Program-made: the position numbers and the translations under genes
Source of the DNA: Streptomyces sp. YIM 121038
GTDB taxonomy: Bacteria > Actinomycetota > Actinomycetes > Streptomycetales > Streptomycetaceae
Reading direction: 5' to 3'
Assembly: GCF_006088715.1 (NCBI RefSeq)
Contig: NZ_CP030771.1
Coordinates: 9,298,001-9,362,000 of the forward strand
DNA length: 64,000 nucleotides
In this document: in pieces, positions 37,059-45,236 of the stretch
Layout of the letters: every line of letters starts with the position of its first letter
Position numbering within the stretch: position 1 is the stretch's first letter
Notes under the pieces: model-generated
Seen by the model: only the letters and a program-made list of their open reading frames with translations
Databases searched by the model: none
Told to the model about the DNA's origin: nothing

Positions 37059-37205
37059 GAGCGCCGCCTCCGAGTCGCGGGTTCGCTGAGCTGTGTCCAC
37101 GCGCTCGTGCAGGCAGGGGCGCGGAGGGCCGACTATGCCGAGGGGTGCGGGTGAGGGCCAGCGCCCGTTCCGTTCAATGGAACAGCGGCCGTGCCGTAGG
37201 GGGAA

Positions 37206-38414
37206 TCACCCGGTCGTGTGACCCCCGGCGCAGTACCCCTCCTGGAAGGCTGCCCAGAACGGCTTGTCGAGCCCGGCGTCGACGAGGGGGTTCCAGTTGG
37301 TGTGGGCCACGAGCTGGTGGTCGCCGTCGCGGCTGTTGAGGGCGAAGGTCAGATATCCGGCGGCGCTGCCTCCGTGGCCGTACGCGGGGCCGCAGTCCGT
37401 GGCGTAGACGTAGATCCCGAGGCCGTAGCCCACCGCGGGCCGCGGGCTGCCGGTCGTGGGGACGGTGTCGTCGAGCATCCGGCGCAGGACGGCCGGGGGC
37501 AGCAGCCGCCCGCGCAGCAGGGCCCGGTAGAAGCGCGCGGTGTCGGCCGCGGTGGTCACGAGGGCGCCCGACGCGCCCGCCTCGGACGGGCTGAGGGAGG
37601 TGACGTCGTACCGCGTGGGGTCCGGCACGTGCGGCAGCAGCCGTGAGACGTCCGCGTAGCCGTGCGCGTGGGGCCCGTCGACGGCGGTGTCCGCCAGCGG
37701 GTACGAAGTGTCCCGCAGACCCGCGGGCTTGAAGACGCGCTGTTCCAGGTTGGTGCGCAGATCGCGGTCGGTGATCCGCTCGACGATGAGGTCGAGCAGC
37801 AGGTAGTTGGTGTTGGAGTACCGGAACCGGGTGCCGGGCGCGGGGAAGTACCGGGCCTCGGCGAGGCCGATGCCGATCAGCTGGTCGCGGGGCCAGTACT
37901 GGTCGAGGGCGCGGAAGCGGGGGAGCAGCCCTTCGACGTAGTCGTACAGGCCGCTGGTGTGGTGGAGCAGCTGGCGGACGGTGATGGGCGCGCCGGACAG
38001 CGCGTTGTCGGCGCGGACCTGGTCGGGCAGCAGGTGCTGCACGGTGTCGTCGAGGCGCAGCCGGTGCTCGGCCACGAGTTGCAGGACGACCGTCGCGGTG
38101 AAGGTCTTGGTGATGCTTCCCGCGCGGAACCTCAGGTCCGGGCTCATCGGGGCGCCGGTGGCCCGGTCCGCGAGACCGGCCGCGCCGAAGCGGACCCGCG
38201 CTCCGTCGCGAGCCAGGAGGAAGGCGCCGGGGTTGGGGTTCGGGTCGGCCACCACCCGGTCGGCCAGCGTCTGCAGGGCCGGGTCACGGGCGGGGCGGCG
38301 GTGGGCCTCCGCCTGGCCGCCCCCGCCGGGGCCGGCGGCGGCCACACCGGACGGCAGGAGCGAGGCGAGAGCGATCACGAGCCCCAGTAAGCGAGTTGAA
38401 CGGCGTCGAAGCAT
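37206..38414 (-). CDS. Secreted serine hydrolase (beta-lactamase/DD-peptidase fold)
   Basis: 402 residues, ATG 38414 with AAGGAG upstream. Signal peptide 'RRRSTRLLGLVIALASLLP', cleaved near 'VAAAG'. Class C/DD-peptidase motifs are all present: S-x-x-K 'SITK' (Ser100, Lys103), Y-x-N 'YSN' (Tyr199, Asn201) and the third box 'YGHGGSAAGY'. Family members are D-Ala-D-Ala carboxypeptidases or esterases; at ~400 residues it matches the Streptomyces R61-type carboxypeptidase. Exported, it would act on peptidoglycan stems. It is divergent from a TetR gene (74-bp gap), so probably regulated by it. Confidence 0.88.
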   Translation of the reverse strand: MLRRRSTRLLGLVIALASLLPSGVAAAGPGGGGQAEAHRRPARDPALQTLADRVVADPNPNPGAFLLARDGARVRFGAAGLADRATGAPMSPDLRFRAGSITKTFTATVVLQLVAEHRLRLDDTVQHLLPDQVRADNALSGAPITVRQLLHHTSGLYDYVEGLLPRFRALDQYWPRDQLIGIGLAEARYFPAPGTRFRYSNTNYLLLDLIVERITDRDLRTNLEQRVFKPAGLRDTSYPLADTAVDGPHAHGYADVSRLLPHVPDPTRYDVTSLSPSEAGASGALVTTAADTARFYRALLRGRLLPPAVLRRMLDDTVPTTGSPRPAVGYGLGIYVYATDCGPAYGHGGSAAGYLTFALNSRDGDHQLVAHTNWNPLVDAGLDKPFWAAFQEGYCAGGHTTG

Positions 38415-38488
38415 CGAGGACTCCTTCTCCGGTAGCGGTACTGGTAGCAATATATGCATACGGTTATCGCGCGCGGTACCGTCTTCGC

Positions 38489-39115
38489 GTGCCGAGAACC
38501 GCCGACCACGACGCCCGCAACGGGCAGATCACCGACGCCGTCCAGCGCCTGATCGTGCGGGACGGCCTGACCGCCGTGACCGTCGCGCGGACCGCCGCCG
38601 AAGCAGGCATGTCCGTGGGCCTGGTGCAGCACTACTTCACGGCGAAGGACGAGATGCTGCTCGCCACGTTCACCCGCGTCAACGCCCGCTTCACCGCGCG
38701 CGTGGAGGAACTGGTGAACCGCGGCGAGGCGCAGGGCCGCACCATCGCCACGATGCTGCGCCAGGCCCTGGCCGAGCTCGTGCCGCTCGACCGGGACCGC
38801 CGCGCCGAATTCCTGGTCCGCCGCGCCTTCGCGGACCAGGCCGCGCACCACAGCCGCCTCGCCGCCGTCCAGAGGGAGACCCTCGCGGGCATCCGCGCAC
38901 GCGTCACCCGGGCCATCGACAACGGCAAGGCGTGCGGCGAGGTCGCCCGGGGCGTCGACGCCGCCGGTCAGGCCCTGCGGATCGTCGCGTGTGCGGAGGG
39001 GCTCGCCCTGCACACGCACATCGACCCCGACGGCACACCCGAAGCGGCGGTCCTCACCGCCCTGGACGACCAACTCGACCGCGTCTTCACGGGCGCGTGC
39101 CGCCGCGCGCGCTGA
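38489..39115 (+). CDS. TetR family regulator
   Basis: 208 residues. GTG 38489 gives the standard TetR N-terminus ('VPRTADHDARNGQITDAVQR'); an ATG further upstream would run into the divergent gene. Recognition region 'ARTAAEAGMSVGLVQHYF' with the V-Q-H-Y-F end typical of BetI/YcdC-like members. The 74-bp gap to the serine hydrolase contains an A/T-rich 'tatatgcatac' core that may hold the operator, though I see no long palindrome. Confidence 0.86.
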   Translation: MPRTADHDARNGQITDAVQRLIVRDGLTAVTVARTAAEAGMSVGLVQHYFTAKDEMLLATFTRVNARFTARVEELVNRGEAQGRTIATMLRQALAELVPLDRDRRAEFLVRRAFADQAAHHSRLAAVQRETLAGIRARVTRAIDNGKACGEVARGVDAAGQALRIVACAEGLALHTHIDPDGTPEAAVLTALDDQLDRVFTGACRRAR

Positions 39116-39122
39116 CGCCCGA

Positions 39123-40424
39123 TCAGCCGGTGGGCAGCCGCAGGAGGTAGACCTTGCCGCCCCCGTCGAGGAGCGCGGCGGTGCCGAGGCCGTCCACGGA
39201 GAGGGAGTTGGGCGCCCAGGAGATCTCCGTGCCGCCCCCGGTCACGCTGATCCGCTCGACCCGGCCGGTGAGCAGATCGCGCCGGAAGACGTCCACGGCC
39301 TGATTGGTGTCACCGGGCACCAGATTGTCGGCGCCCGAGCCGAAGACGAGCCGACGGCCGTCGGCCGTCACCGTGCCGCGGTACGCGTCGTGCACCGTCC
39401 GGGTGCCCGGCAGCGGCGGCGCGGCCCGCGTGGTCGTCCCCCGCCACAGGTCGCGGACGTAGAGCTCGACGTGCGAGCCGTCCACGTCAGGGCCGTTCGG
39501 CTCGAAGACCCTGAAGAGGGCGTGGCGCCCGTCCGGGCTCAGCGTCGCGTACGGGTGAGCGTCGCGGGGCGCGCCGGTCGCGTCGACGGAGGCCTTCTGG
39601 ACGCGGCCGGTGCGCGCGTCGTACGCGAAGAAGGGGAAGGTGTGGCGCGCGGGAGGGGGCTTGGACGCCGGGGCCCCGCCCGGCTGCGCCACGGTACGGG
39701 CCTGCCCGCGGGGAAGCAGGTCGGTGGCCTTGGAACGGAAGCCGACGGTGGCTCCGTCCGCGCTGATGACCGGGTCGGCGGACGCGTTGTCGGCCGGGGA
39801 GCCGTCCGCCCCGGTCGTGACGAGCCGGGTGGCCCCGGTCCGGCGATCGGCGACGGCGATGTCGCGCCGACCCGAGTGGTACGCCACATAGCGGCCGTCC
39901 CCGCTGATGGCGGGGCTGCCGGAGTTCCCTTCGGTGGGGACGAGTTCGGTGCGCCCGGCCGTACGGTCCCGCACGAAGACCTTCTCGCCGCCGCCCGTCG
40001 GCTGCCCCGGCACGACGCCGGGCGCGTCGGTGCTGAACGCCACGTAGCGGCCGTCCGCACTGATGCCGGCCTCGCTCGTGGACCCGTCCAGCTGCGCCCC
40101 GTCGTCGCCGACGCTGACCCGCTCGGTACGCCCGGAGCGCAGATCCCGTACGAAGACGTCGTACAGGCGGTTCGTGTCACCCGGCACCAGGTTGGACGCC
40201 AGAGAGGTGAAGAGGGCGAACCTTCCGTCGGCGCTGATCCCGCGTGCTTGCGACCAGTTGTCGGGCTGCGCACCCTCGGGCCCGAGGTCGACCTGGACGA
40301 CGCCGTCCTCTCCCGGCTCCGCCTGCGCCTGCGGCGTCGGCCACCCCACCAGGACGGAGGCCGCGAGCACACAGCCGCCGCGGCGCCGCCACCGTCTTCC
40401 GCTCCCGCTGCTCGTCCGTCGCAC
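39123..40424 (-). CDS. Exported TolB-like beta-propeller protein
   Basis: 433 residues, GTG 40424. The N-terminal signal has 'RRWRRRGGCVLAASVLVGW' with a possible twin-arginine start and a cleavage region near 'AQAEP'. The rest is PD40/TolB-type blades. These repeat 'ARGISADGRFALFTSLASNL' and 'ISADGRYVAFSTDAPGV', each followed by 'VFVRDL.SGRTERVSV' style strands, six or seven in all. It has no enzymatic domain. Such proteins are periplasm/cell-wall binding propellers. It ends 8 bp after the convergent TetR gene. Confidence 0.82.
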   Translation of the reverse strand: MRRTSSGSGRRWRRRGGCVLAASVLVGWPTPQAQAEPGEDGVVQVDLGPEGAQPDNWSQARGISADGRFALFTSLASNLVPGDTNRLYDVFVRDLRSGRTERVSVGDDGAQLDGSTSEAGISADGRYVAFSTDAPGVVPGQPTGGGEKVFVRDRTAGRTELVPTEGNSGSPAISGDGRYVAYHSGRRDIAVADRRTGATRLVTTGADGSPADNASADPVISADGATVGFRSKATDLLPRGQARTVAQPGGAPASKPPPARHTFPFFAYDARTGRVQKASVDATGAPRDAHPYATLSPDGRHALFRVFEPNGPDVDGSHVELYVRDLWRGTTTRAAPPLPGTRTVHDAYRGTVTADGRRLVFGSGADNLVPGDTNQAVDVFRRDLLTGRVERISVTGGGTEISWAPNSLSVDGLGTAALLDGGGKVYLLRLPTG

Positions 40425-40544
40425 GCTGATCGGTCCTCCCCGCGATCAGGGCGGCCGCGCCGATGCCGCCGCTCGGTTGGCGGGGGAGAGTCAACCCGCG
40501 GGCGAGTTGCCGGGTCAACGGCGCTTGCCGGGCGCGGGCCGAAA

Positions 40545-40564
40545 CCGGCCCGTGGCCGGGCCGG
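40545..40564. other. GC-rich hairpin in divergent region
   Basis: CCGGCCCG-tggc-CGGGCCGG is a perfect 8-bp stem in the 244-bp gap between the propeller gene and the TerD gene. It could be a leader hairpin of the TerD mRNA; no function can be assigned. Confidence 0.3.
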
Positions 40565-40668
40565 GGTGTGAGGCGACGCACGTCAGCCGGGGCCCACCGC
40601 AGGGAACCGAGGGGGTACCAGGCACACTCTGCGTGTAGTAGCCCGTTAGATCAAAGGATGGCACGCAC

Positions 40669-41253
40669 GTGATCACGCTCACCAAGGAAGACGGCCCGGC
40701 GGACCTCGACGGGGTGACCCACCTCTCGATCGGAGCTTCCTGGGACCCCACCGCCGGCAGCAGCGGCGGGGTGCTGGGCAAGCTCCGCCGCAAGACCGGC
40801 ACGGACCTCGACCTGATAGCCATCGCCATGCAGGGCGGGGACCCGGTGCGCCTCGCGGGCCTCGACTCACTGGACCCGATGGGCAACGGCTCGCTGGTCC
40901 ACAGCGGCGACAACCAGACAGGCCACGGCGACGGGGACGACGAGACGGTGACGGTCGAGTTCGCCCAGCTCCCGTCCAACATCACGTCGATCGTGTTCGT
41001 CGCGGCCGCGTACAAGAAGGGCAGTTCCTTCCAGAAGGCGCGCAACATCAGCTTCAAGGTCTACGACGCGACCGGGGGCAGCTCTCAGCAGGTCGCCGAC
41101 ATCTGGCCGAGTCTGCTCAGCCAGGACAACGGGTGCGCCGTCGCCAAGGCCGTGCGGGTCGGCGGCACGTGGAAGCTGGAAGTGATCAACACGACGGGGA
41201 AGATCAAGCAGGGCGACGAGCACGCCCTGATGCGCTTCGCCGTGAGCAAGTAG
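40669..41253 (+). CDS. TerD family stress protein
   Basis: 194 residues, GTG 40669 with AAAGGA upstream. The TerD beta-sandwich is clear: 'LSIGASWDPTAG', 'TGTDLDLIAIAMQGGDPV', 'VHSGDNQTGHGDGDDETVTV' and 'FVAAAYKKGSSFQKARNISF'. The Asp pairs in 'DLDL' and 'GDGDDE' form the usual Ca2+ site. TerD proteins take part in tellurite, phage and envelope stress responses. It is a lone copy here, without other ter genes, as is common in Streptomyces. The hairpin at 41261 ends the transcript. Confidence 0.88.
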   Translation: MITLTKEDGPADLDGVTHLSIGASWDPTAGSSGGVLGKLRRKTGTDLDLIAIAMQGGDPVRLAGLDSLDPMGNGSLVHSGDNQTGHGDGDDETVTVEFAQLPSNITSIVFVAAAYKKGSSFQKARNISFKVYDATGGSSQQVADIWPSLLSQDNGCAVAKAVRVGGTWKLEVINTTGKIKQGDEHALMRFAVSK

Positions 41254-41260
41254 CACGTCT

Positions 41261-41295
41261 CCGGGGCCCGGCGCCGAAGGGGGCCGGGCCCGGGG
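41261..41295. terminator. Terminator between TerD and antitoxin-like genes
   Basis: CCGGGGCCCGGC (41261-41272) pairs with GCCGGGCCCGGGG (41283-41295): nine contiguous pairs, a mismatch, then two more. It lies 8 nt past the TerD stop, between convergent genes. Confidence 0.55.
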
Positions 41296-41396
41296 CGAGC
41301 GGGCGTCGTCCGGGCGCCCGTGGGGCGGAGCGGCAGGTCCGGGAGCTCGACGGCGGTGCGGCGGCGCCCGGACCCGTGGTCAGCTCGCGGGGCGGC

Positions 41397-41603
41397 TCAG
41401 CGCTTGTTCTCGCTCTTCTCGCCCAGCTTCTCGACCAAGTCCTGGGCCTTGTCGACGGCAGTGTCGATCTTGTCGCCGTGCTTGCCGCCGGTCTTGTCGT
41501 CGACGACGTCGCCGGCCTTCTCCAGTCCGTCGGACACCTTGTCCCCGTGGGCTTCGGTGAGTTCTTCGGCCTTTTCCTTGATGTTCTTCAGCGCGTCGAA
41601 CAT
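41397..41603 (-). CDS. Rv0909-type antitoxin-like protein
   Basis: 68 residues, ATG 41603. Highly charged and helical: 'MFDALKNIKEKAEELTEAHG', with the repeat 'GDKVSDGLEKAGDVVDDKTG' / 'GDKIDTAVDKAQDLVEKLG'. The 'HGDK...DDKTGGKHGDKID' pattern is characteristic of the Rv0909/MT0933-like family annotated as putative antitoxins. No toxin gene (SRPBCC-type in mycobacteria) is adjacent, so a toxin-antitoxin role is unproven. In Streptomyces these small proteins are often solitary and may be stress or desiccation proteins. Confidence 0.8.
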   Translation of the reverse strand: MFDALKNIKEKAEELTEAHGDKVSDGLEKAGDVVDDKTGGKHGDKIDTAVDKAQDLVEKLGEKSENKR

Positions 41604-41722
41604 GTACGGGCCTGTCTCTTGGGGGTGAAGCACCTGGTCAGAGACCATTTTCCCAGGGGAAGGGCAGCCGACAAGAAGGCTCTTGGAGCATTGGCCGGGT
41701 GAGGCGGTGTGCGCCGGGACTC

Positions 41723-41869
41723 TCAGCCGAACCTCACGCTCTCTCCCCTGTACCTGCCCCACTGCTCGCCGGTGCGCTTCGGCAGTGGCTGCTGGACACC
41801 GCTGCGCCCGTAGGTGTCGAAGATGACGGCGTCGGTGTCGGTCCGGTTGTCGGCACCGAAGGCGGGCAT
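41723..41869 (-). CDS. Small frame downstream of, and overlapping, the methyltransferase
   Basis: Starting at ATG 41869, 48 residues beginning 'MPAFGADNRTDTDAVIFDTY' and ending 'GRYRGESVRFG', in a different frame from the methyltransferase C-terminus. Nearly every third base is G or C and composition is protein-like, so this, not the methyltransferase frame, is the coding frame of the last ~150 bp. No ribosome site precedes the ATG. It is either a small coupled gene or the true C-terminus of the methyltransferase reached by a frameshift near 41890. Confidence 0.45.
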   Translation of the reverse strand: MPAFGADNRTDTDAVIFDTYGRSGVQQPLPKRTGEQWGRYRGESVRFG

Positions 41870-43767
41870 GTCGGAGTCGAAGGAGGGGCGCCGCGACGGC
41901 GCGCGCACAGCAGGCTGCCGTCCAAGGGGAGGCCGTGCACGGTGTCCAGGGTGAATCCGGCCGCGGCGAGGAGCTGTTCGTACTCGGCGGCGGTCCGCTC
42001 GCGGCCGCCCACGTTGCACATCATGTGCAGGTCCCAGGAGACGGCCAGGGAGGCCGATCCGTCGGTCGGCAGGAGGCGCTCCACGATCAGCAGGGCGGCG
42101 CCCTCCGCCATGCTCGCCGCGCAGCTGCGAAGGACCGTCAGGGCCCGGTCGTCGTCCCAGTCGTGCAGGACGCGGGAGAGCAGATAGACGTCTCCGCCCT
42201 CCGGCACCGCCGCCAGGAAGTCGCCCGCGACGAACGCGCACCGGTGGGCCCAGCTCGTCTCGGGCCGCTGCTGCCGTGCGGCCGCCAGGACGTCCGGCCG
42301 CTCGAACAGCACACCGCGCAGCTGCGGCGCGCGTTCCAGGATCCGCCCCAGCAGGTGGCCGTTGCCCCCGGCCACATCCACCACCACCCGGGCACCGCGG
42401 AAGTCGAAGAGCCCGGGGATCGGCTCGAACATGGCCGCGCTCGCGGCCATCGCGGCGTCGAAGAGCCGCGCGAGGCGGGGGTGTTCGGTGAGGTAGTCGA
42501 AGTGTCCCTTCCCGAAGAGCGCGGCGAAGGACTCCTCGCCGGTCCGTACGGAGTGGGCCAGGGCGCCGAAGGAGTCGTAGAAGGGCCCGCCGTAGAGCAG
42601 GGCCAGCGGGCGCAGCGAGGGGCGGGCGTCCTGCCGCAGGAGCGCACCCGTCTCCGTGGCCGCGTAGGACTCACCGGACGGTGCCACCAGGCCCACGGCC
42701 GCGAGGTGCCGCAGCAGCCGGGCCAGGCCGCGCGGGTCGGCTCCGACCCGCGCCGCCACCTGCGCGACCGGCACGGGGCGCGGCCGCTCGCCGCGCCCCA
42801 CCGGAAGCTGGTCGAGCACTCCCAGCTCCGCCGCCACGGCGATCGCCTGCGTGGTCCAGGCGCCGGTCATCAGTTCAAGGAGCCGCTTGGCGGGCTCGGG
42901 CGCCGTCGCCTCAAGGTGTGCGGTCAGCGCCAGAGGGTGGTGCCCACGGGCCCGGATCTCCAGCCGCCGGTAGCGCGGCCTCCGCGTCCGCCCGCGACCG
43001 GCCGGACCTGCCTCTCCTGCGCTGCGGAAGAACAGCACCGTGCAGTCCTCGTGCCTGTTGTGACCTCCGCCGTCCGGTATGAGACCGCCCCGCTCGCCGA
43101 GGAGCGCGCGAAGTCCGGACAGCACCACCGCGTTGGGTTCCGGAACGTCGAGGGCGACGTGTGACTCGTTGTGCTCGGCGCGTTCCCGGGCGGCGATCCC
43201 GTCGAGCGGCGAACGCGGCGGCAGCTCCAGCGCGAAGACCTCGACGGTACGGGCGCTGTCGCCCGCCCCCGGGAGGCCCGCGTGCAGGATCGTGACGTCC
43301 AGGGATTCAGTCGGCACGCCGTACCGCCGGCCGAGCCGCGCCCGCACGACAGTGCTCGGAACCGCCTTCCCGACGGTGAGCCCTTCGGCACGCAGCCGGG
43401 CGGTCAGCACGCCGAGCGAGGCCGGAAACACCAGCGCCGCCACGTGGGCCAGGGTGCAGTGCGTGGCCATCTCCGCCCGTTCCCGCGCCGTGAGCGCGGG
43501 AACCAGCTCGGCCAGCACGCCGTCGGTGTCCGCGCCGCGCACCCACGCCAGAGCGTCACGGATCGAGTGCAGGTCTGCCGGGTCCAGAGCAGCCGGGTCC
43601 GGAGCTGTCAGGTCCGGAGCGGCCGGGTCCGAAGCCGCGAGGGCGGGATCTGTCGGATCGGGAGGCGTCGGGTCACAGCACGCGGGTTCGGCACGCGCCT
43701 GATCGGTGCGTCGTGGGTCGAGGTGGGTCGGGTGGGGCCGGGCCGTCGGTACTCGCTGAGCCGTCAA
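41734..43767 (-). CDS. O-methyltransferase fused to an N-terminal domain
   Basis: About 677 residues. TTG 43767 is preferred: GAGGAG lies 6 nt before it, while the upstream GTG (43788) has none. Residues about 30-65 are a Pro/Asp linker of 5-residue period ('DPAAPDLTAPDPAALDPADL'). Residues ~65-270 are an unassigned domain ('LIPDGGGHNRHEDCTVLFF'). The C-terminal ~340 are a class I O-methyltransferase with a winged-helix dimerisation part, SAM loop 'VVVDVAGGNGHLLG' and 'RVLHDWDDDRALTVLRSC', as in acetylserotonin/antibiotic methyltransferases. The last ~55 residues are Ser/Pro/Thr-rich and out-of-frame looking, so a frameshift near 41890 is possible. Substrate unknown; secondary metabolism likely. 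Confidence 0.75.
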   Translation of the reverse strand: MTAQRVPTARPHPTHLDPRRTDQARAEPACCDPTPPDPTDPALAASDPAAPDLTAPDPAALDPADLHSIRDALAWVRGADTDGVLAELVPALTARERAEMATHCTLAHVAALVFPASLGVLTARLRAEGLTVGKAVPSTVVRARLGRRYGVPTESLDVTILHAGLPGAGDSARTVEVFALELPPRSPLDGIAARERAEHNESHVALDVPEPNAVVLSGLRALLGERGGLIPDGGGHNRHEDCTVLFFRSAGEAGPAGRGRTRRPRYRRLEIRARGHHPLALTAHLEATAPEPAKRLLELMTGAWTTQAIAVAAELGVLDQLPVGRGERPRPVPVAQVAARVGADPRGLARLLRHLAAVGLVAPSGESYAATETGALLRQDARPSLRPLALLYGGPFYDSFGALAHSVRTGEESFAALFGKGHFDYLTEHPRLARLFDAAMAASAAMFEPIPGLFDFRGARVVVDVAGGNGHLLGRILERAPQLRGVLFERPDVLAAARQQRPETSWAHRCAFVAGDFLAAVPEGGDVYLLSRVLHDWDDDRALTVLRSCAASMAEGAALLIVERLLPTDGSASLAVSWDLHMMCNVGGRERTAAEYEQLLAAAGFTLDTVHGLPLDGSLLCARRRGAPPSTPTCPPSVPTTGPTPTPSSSTPTGAAVSSSHCRSAPASSGAGTGERA

Positions 43768-44302
43768 GGTCAGCTCCTCTCGGTGCACACCGCTGGAGTG
43801 ACAGCGGCACGCGGTACTACGTCGCCCTCACCGCACTCCGGCACCTCGTTCCGGCCAGTCTGCGTCTCGTTCGAGCCAGCAAGGGGGGAGGCGGCGCTCC
43901 TCGGCGATGCCCTCCCACCGGGCCGTGAACGGGCATCGCGCACGCCTCTGTCGGGCTCCGGGCCGACCCGTCCCCCGGCCGAGCGGGCCGTCGACCAGGC
44001 ATCCGGAGCGAAAGGAGGCGTGGCGGAACGGGCACACTCGGGCCGAACGTGTCGTACAACGGGCGCTTCCGTTCCCACCCACCGCGGGTAGAAAGACGCA
44101 ATAGGCCCCATACGGGGGGTCGCCCGGCGGCAGCTGTTCCCTGACGACGAGGTCGGGACGCCACGAGGCCCAGGGCGCCGGCGAAGAGGCCGTTCGCCCC
44201 GTCCCCGCCCTGCACCGCTCGGTGCGCATCACGTCATGGCACCCCGCGCGGTCACGCGCCGGTGTCCGCTGCCGCTCATGGACGCGACGGAGGGGGAGCA
44301 CG
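43768..44302. other. Long intergenic region without a convincing gene
   Basis: 535 bp between the divergent methyltransferase and sigma-factor genes. Short frames exist in all directions but none has the third-position GC pattern plus a ribosome site. Promoters for both genes should lie here; I cannot place them. Confidence 0.4.
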
Positions 44303-44869
44303 TTGCTGGACTTGATGCCGCCGACGGCACGGGGGGCGAGCGCCGCCCGGGCGGCGGAGCCGACGGAGGATTTCCTCAGGGCGCTGTACCACCGCCACGG
44401 GGCGGTCATGCTCCGCTTCGCCACCCGGCTCACGGGCGGCGACTGGCACCGCGCCGAGGACGTCCTCCAGGAGACGGCGATCCGCGCGTGGCAGCACTCG
44501 GGGGAACTCGACCCGACAGCCGAGACGCTGCGGCCCTGGCTGTTCGCCGTCGTCCGAAACCTGGTGATCGACGGTCACCGGCTGCGCCGCGCCCGGCCAC
44601 CGGAAGAGGGCGAGCCGAGCCCGGCTCACCTGCCGGTGCCGGACGGCATTGATCACACGCTCACGCGCCAGGTGGTGGTGGCGGCCCTGCGGGAGCTGTC
44701 GGCCCGCCACCGGGAGGTGCTGCTGCACCTGTACTACCTGGGGCGCACCGTCACCCAGACCGCCGAGGTCCTCGGTGTGCCCGCCGGGACCGTCAAGTCA
44801 CGTTCGTACTACGCGATGCGGGCCCTCAGCGACAGCCTGCGCGGCCGAGGGCTCACCACCCCCGACTGA
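44303..44869 (+). CDS. ECF-type RNA polymerase sigma factor
   Basis: 188 residues from TTG 44303, which has AGGGGGAG at 5-nt spacing; ATG 44315 is the alternative. Region 2: 'FLRALYHRHGAVMLRFATRL', 'AEDVLQETAIRAWQH' and 'LRPWLFAVVRNLVIDGHR'. Region 4: 'LRELSARHREVLLHLYYLG', 'TQTAEVLGVPAGTVKSRSYY'. Architecture is that of SigL/RpoE-like ECF factors that open stress promoters when freed from an anti-sigma factor. The zinc anti-sigma protein next door is on the opposite strand, convergent, with a 42-bp gap; sigma/anti-sigma pairs are usually in one operon. Confidence 0.9.
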   Translation: MLDLMPPTARGASAARAAEPTEDFLRALYHRHGAVMLRFATRLTGGDWHRAEDVLQETAIRAWQHSGELDPTAETLRPWLFAVVRNLVIDGHRLRRARPPEEGEPSPAHLPVPDGIDHTLTRQVVVAALRELSARHREVLLHLYYLGRTVTQTAEVLGVPAGTVKSRSYYAMRALSDSLRGRGLTTPD

Positions 44870-44911
44870 CACCCCCTTCGGCCCGGGGCCCCACGCGGCC
44901 CCGACGCCGTG

Positions 44912-45157
44912 TCAGGTCCCGGCAGCGCCACCGGGCGGGTCGCTGTCCGACAGGCCCAGTCCGTCGGACAGCTCGGCGTCGGAGAGCAGGGACAGGAAAG
45001 CCGGGGCGTCGGACAGCTCCCGATGGGCCGTGCGGCAGCTGTCGCACGCGGCGATGTGGGCGGCCACGCCCCGGCACTCCGCGGGGGAAAGGCCGCCGAG
45101 GACGTACGCCCCGAGGAGCAGCTCGACGTGGCCGTCCCCACTGCCCGACACCGGCAT
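44912..45157 (-). CDS. Zinc-binding anti-sigma factor domain protein
   Basis: 81 residues from ATG 45157, preceded by a run of G. The zf-HC2 motif is complete: 'AECRGVAAHIAACDSC' contains H-x3-C-x2-C and an upstream Glu-Cys, with 'LLLGAYVLGGLSPAE' just before it, as in RsrA/RskA-type N-termini. It lacks a membrane helix, so it would be a soluble, redox- or zinc-responsive anti-sigma factor. The convergent ECF sigma factor is its likely partner (inference from adjacency). Confidence 0.82.
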   Translation of the reverse strand: MPVSGSGDGHVELLLGAYVLGGLSPAECRGVAAHIAACDSCRTAHRELSDAPAFLSLLSDAELSDGLGLSDSDPPGGAAGT

Positions 45158-45236
45158 CCACCCCCCCCGGATCCCCGCGCGCGCACGGGCTTTGACGGTG
45201 GCCGGAACACAAGGTGGCGACCACACGCTCAGCTGG

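Noticed and set aside
34311..37154. A 947-codon plus-strand frame
   Set aside because: Antisense to the metalloprotease, whose catalytic motif and domain text settle the coding strand.
43768..44302. Small frames in the gap before the sigma factor
   Set aside because: One has AAAGGAGG one base before a GTG, but it gives only 24 residues with no sensible spacing or codon bias.
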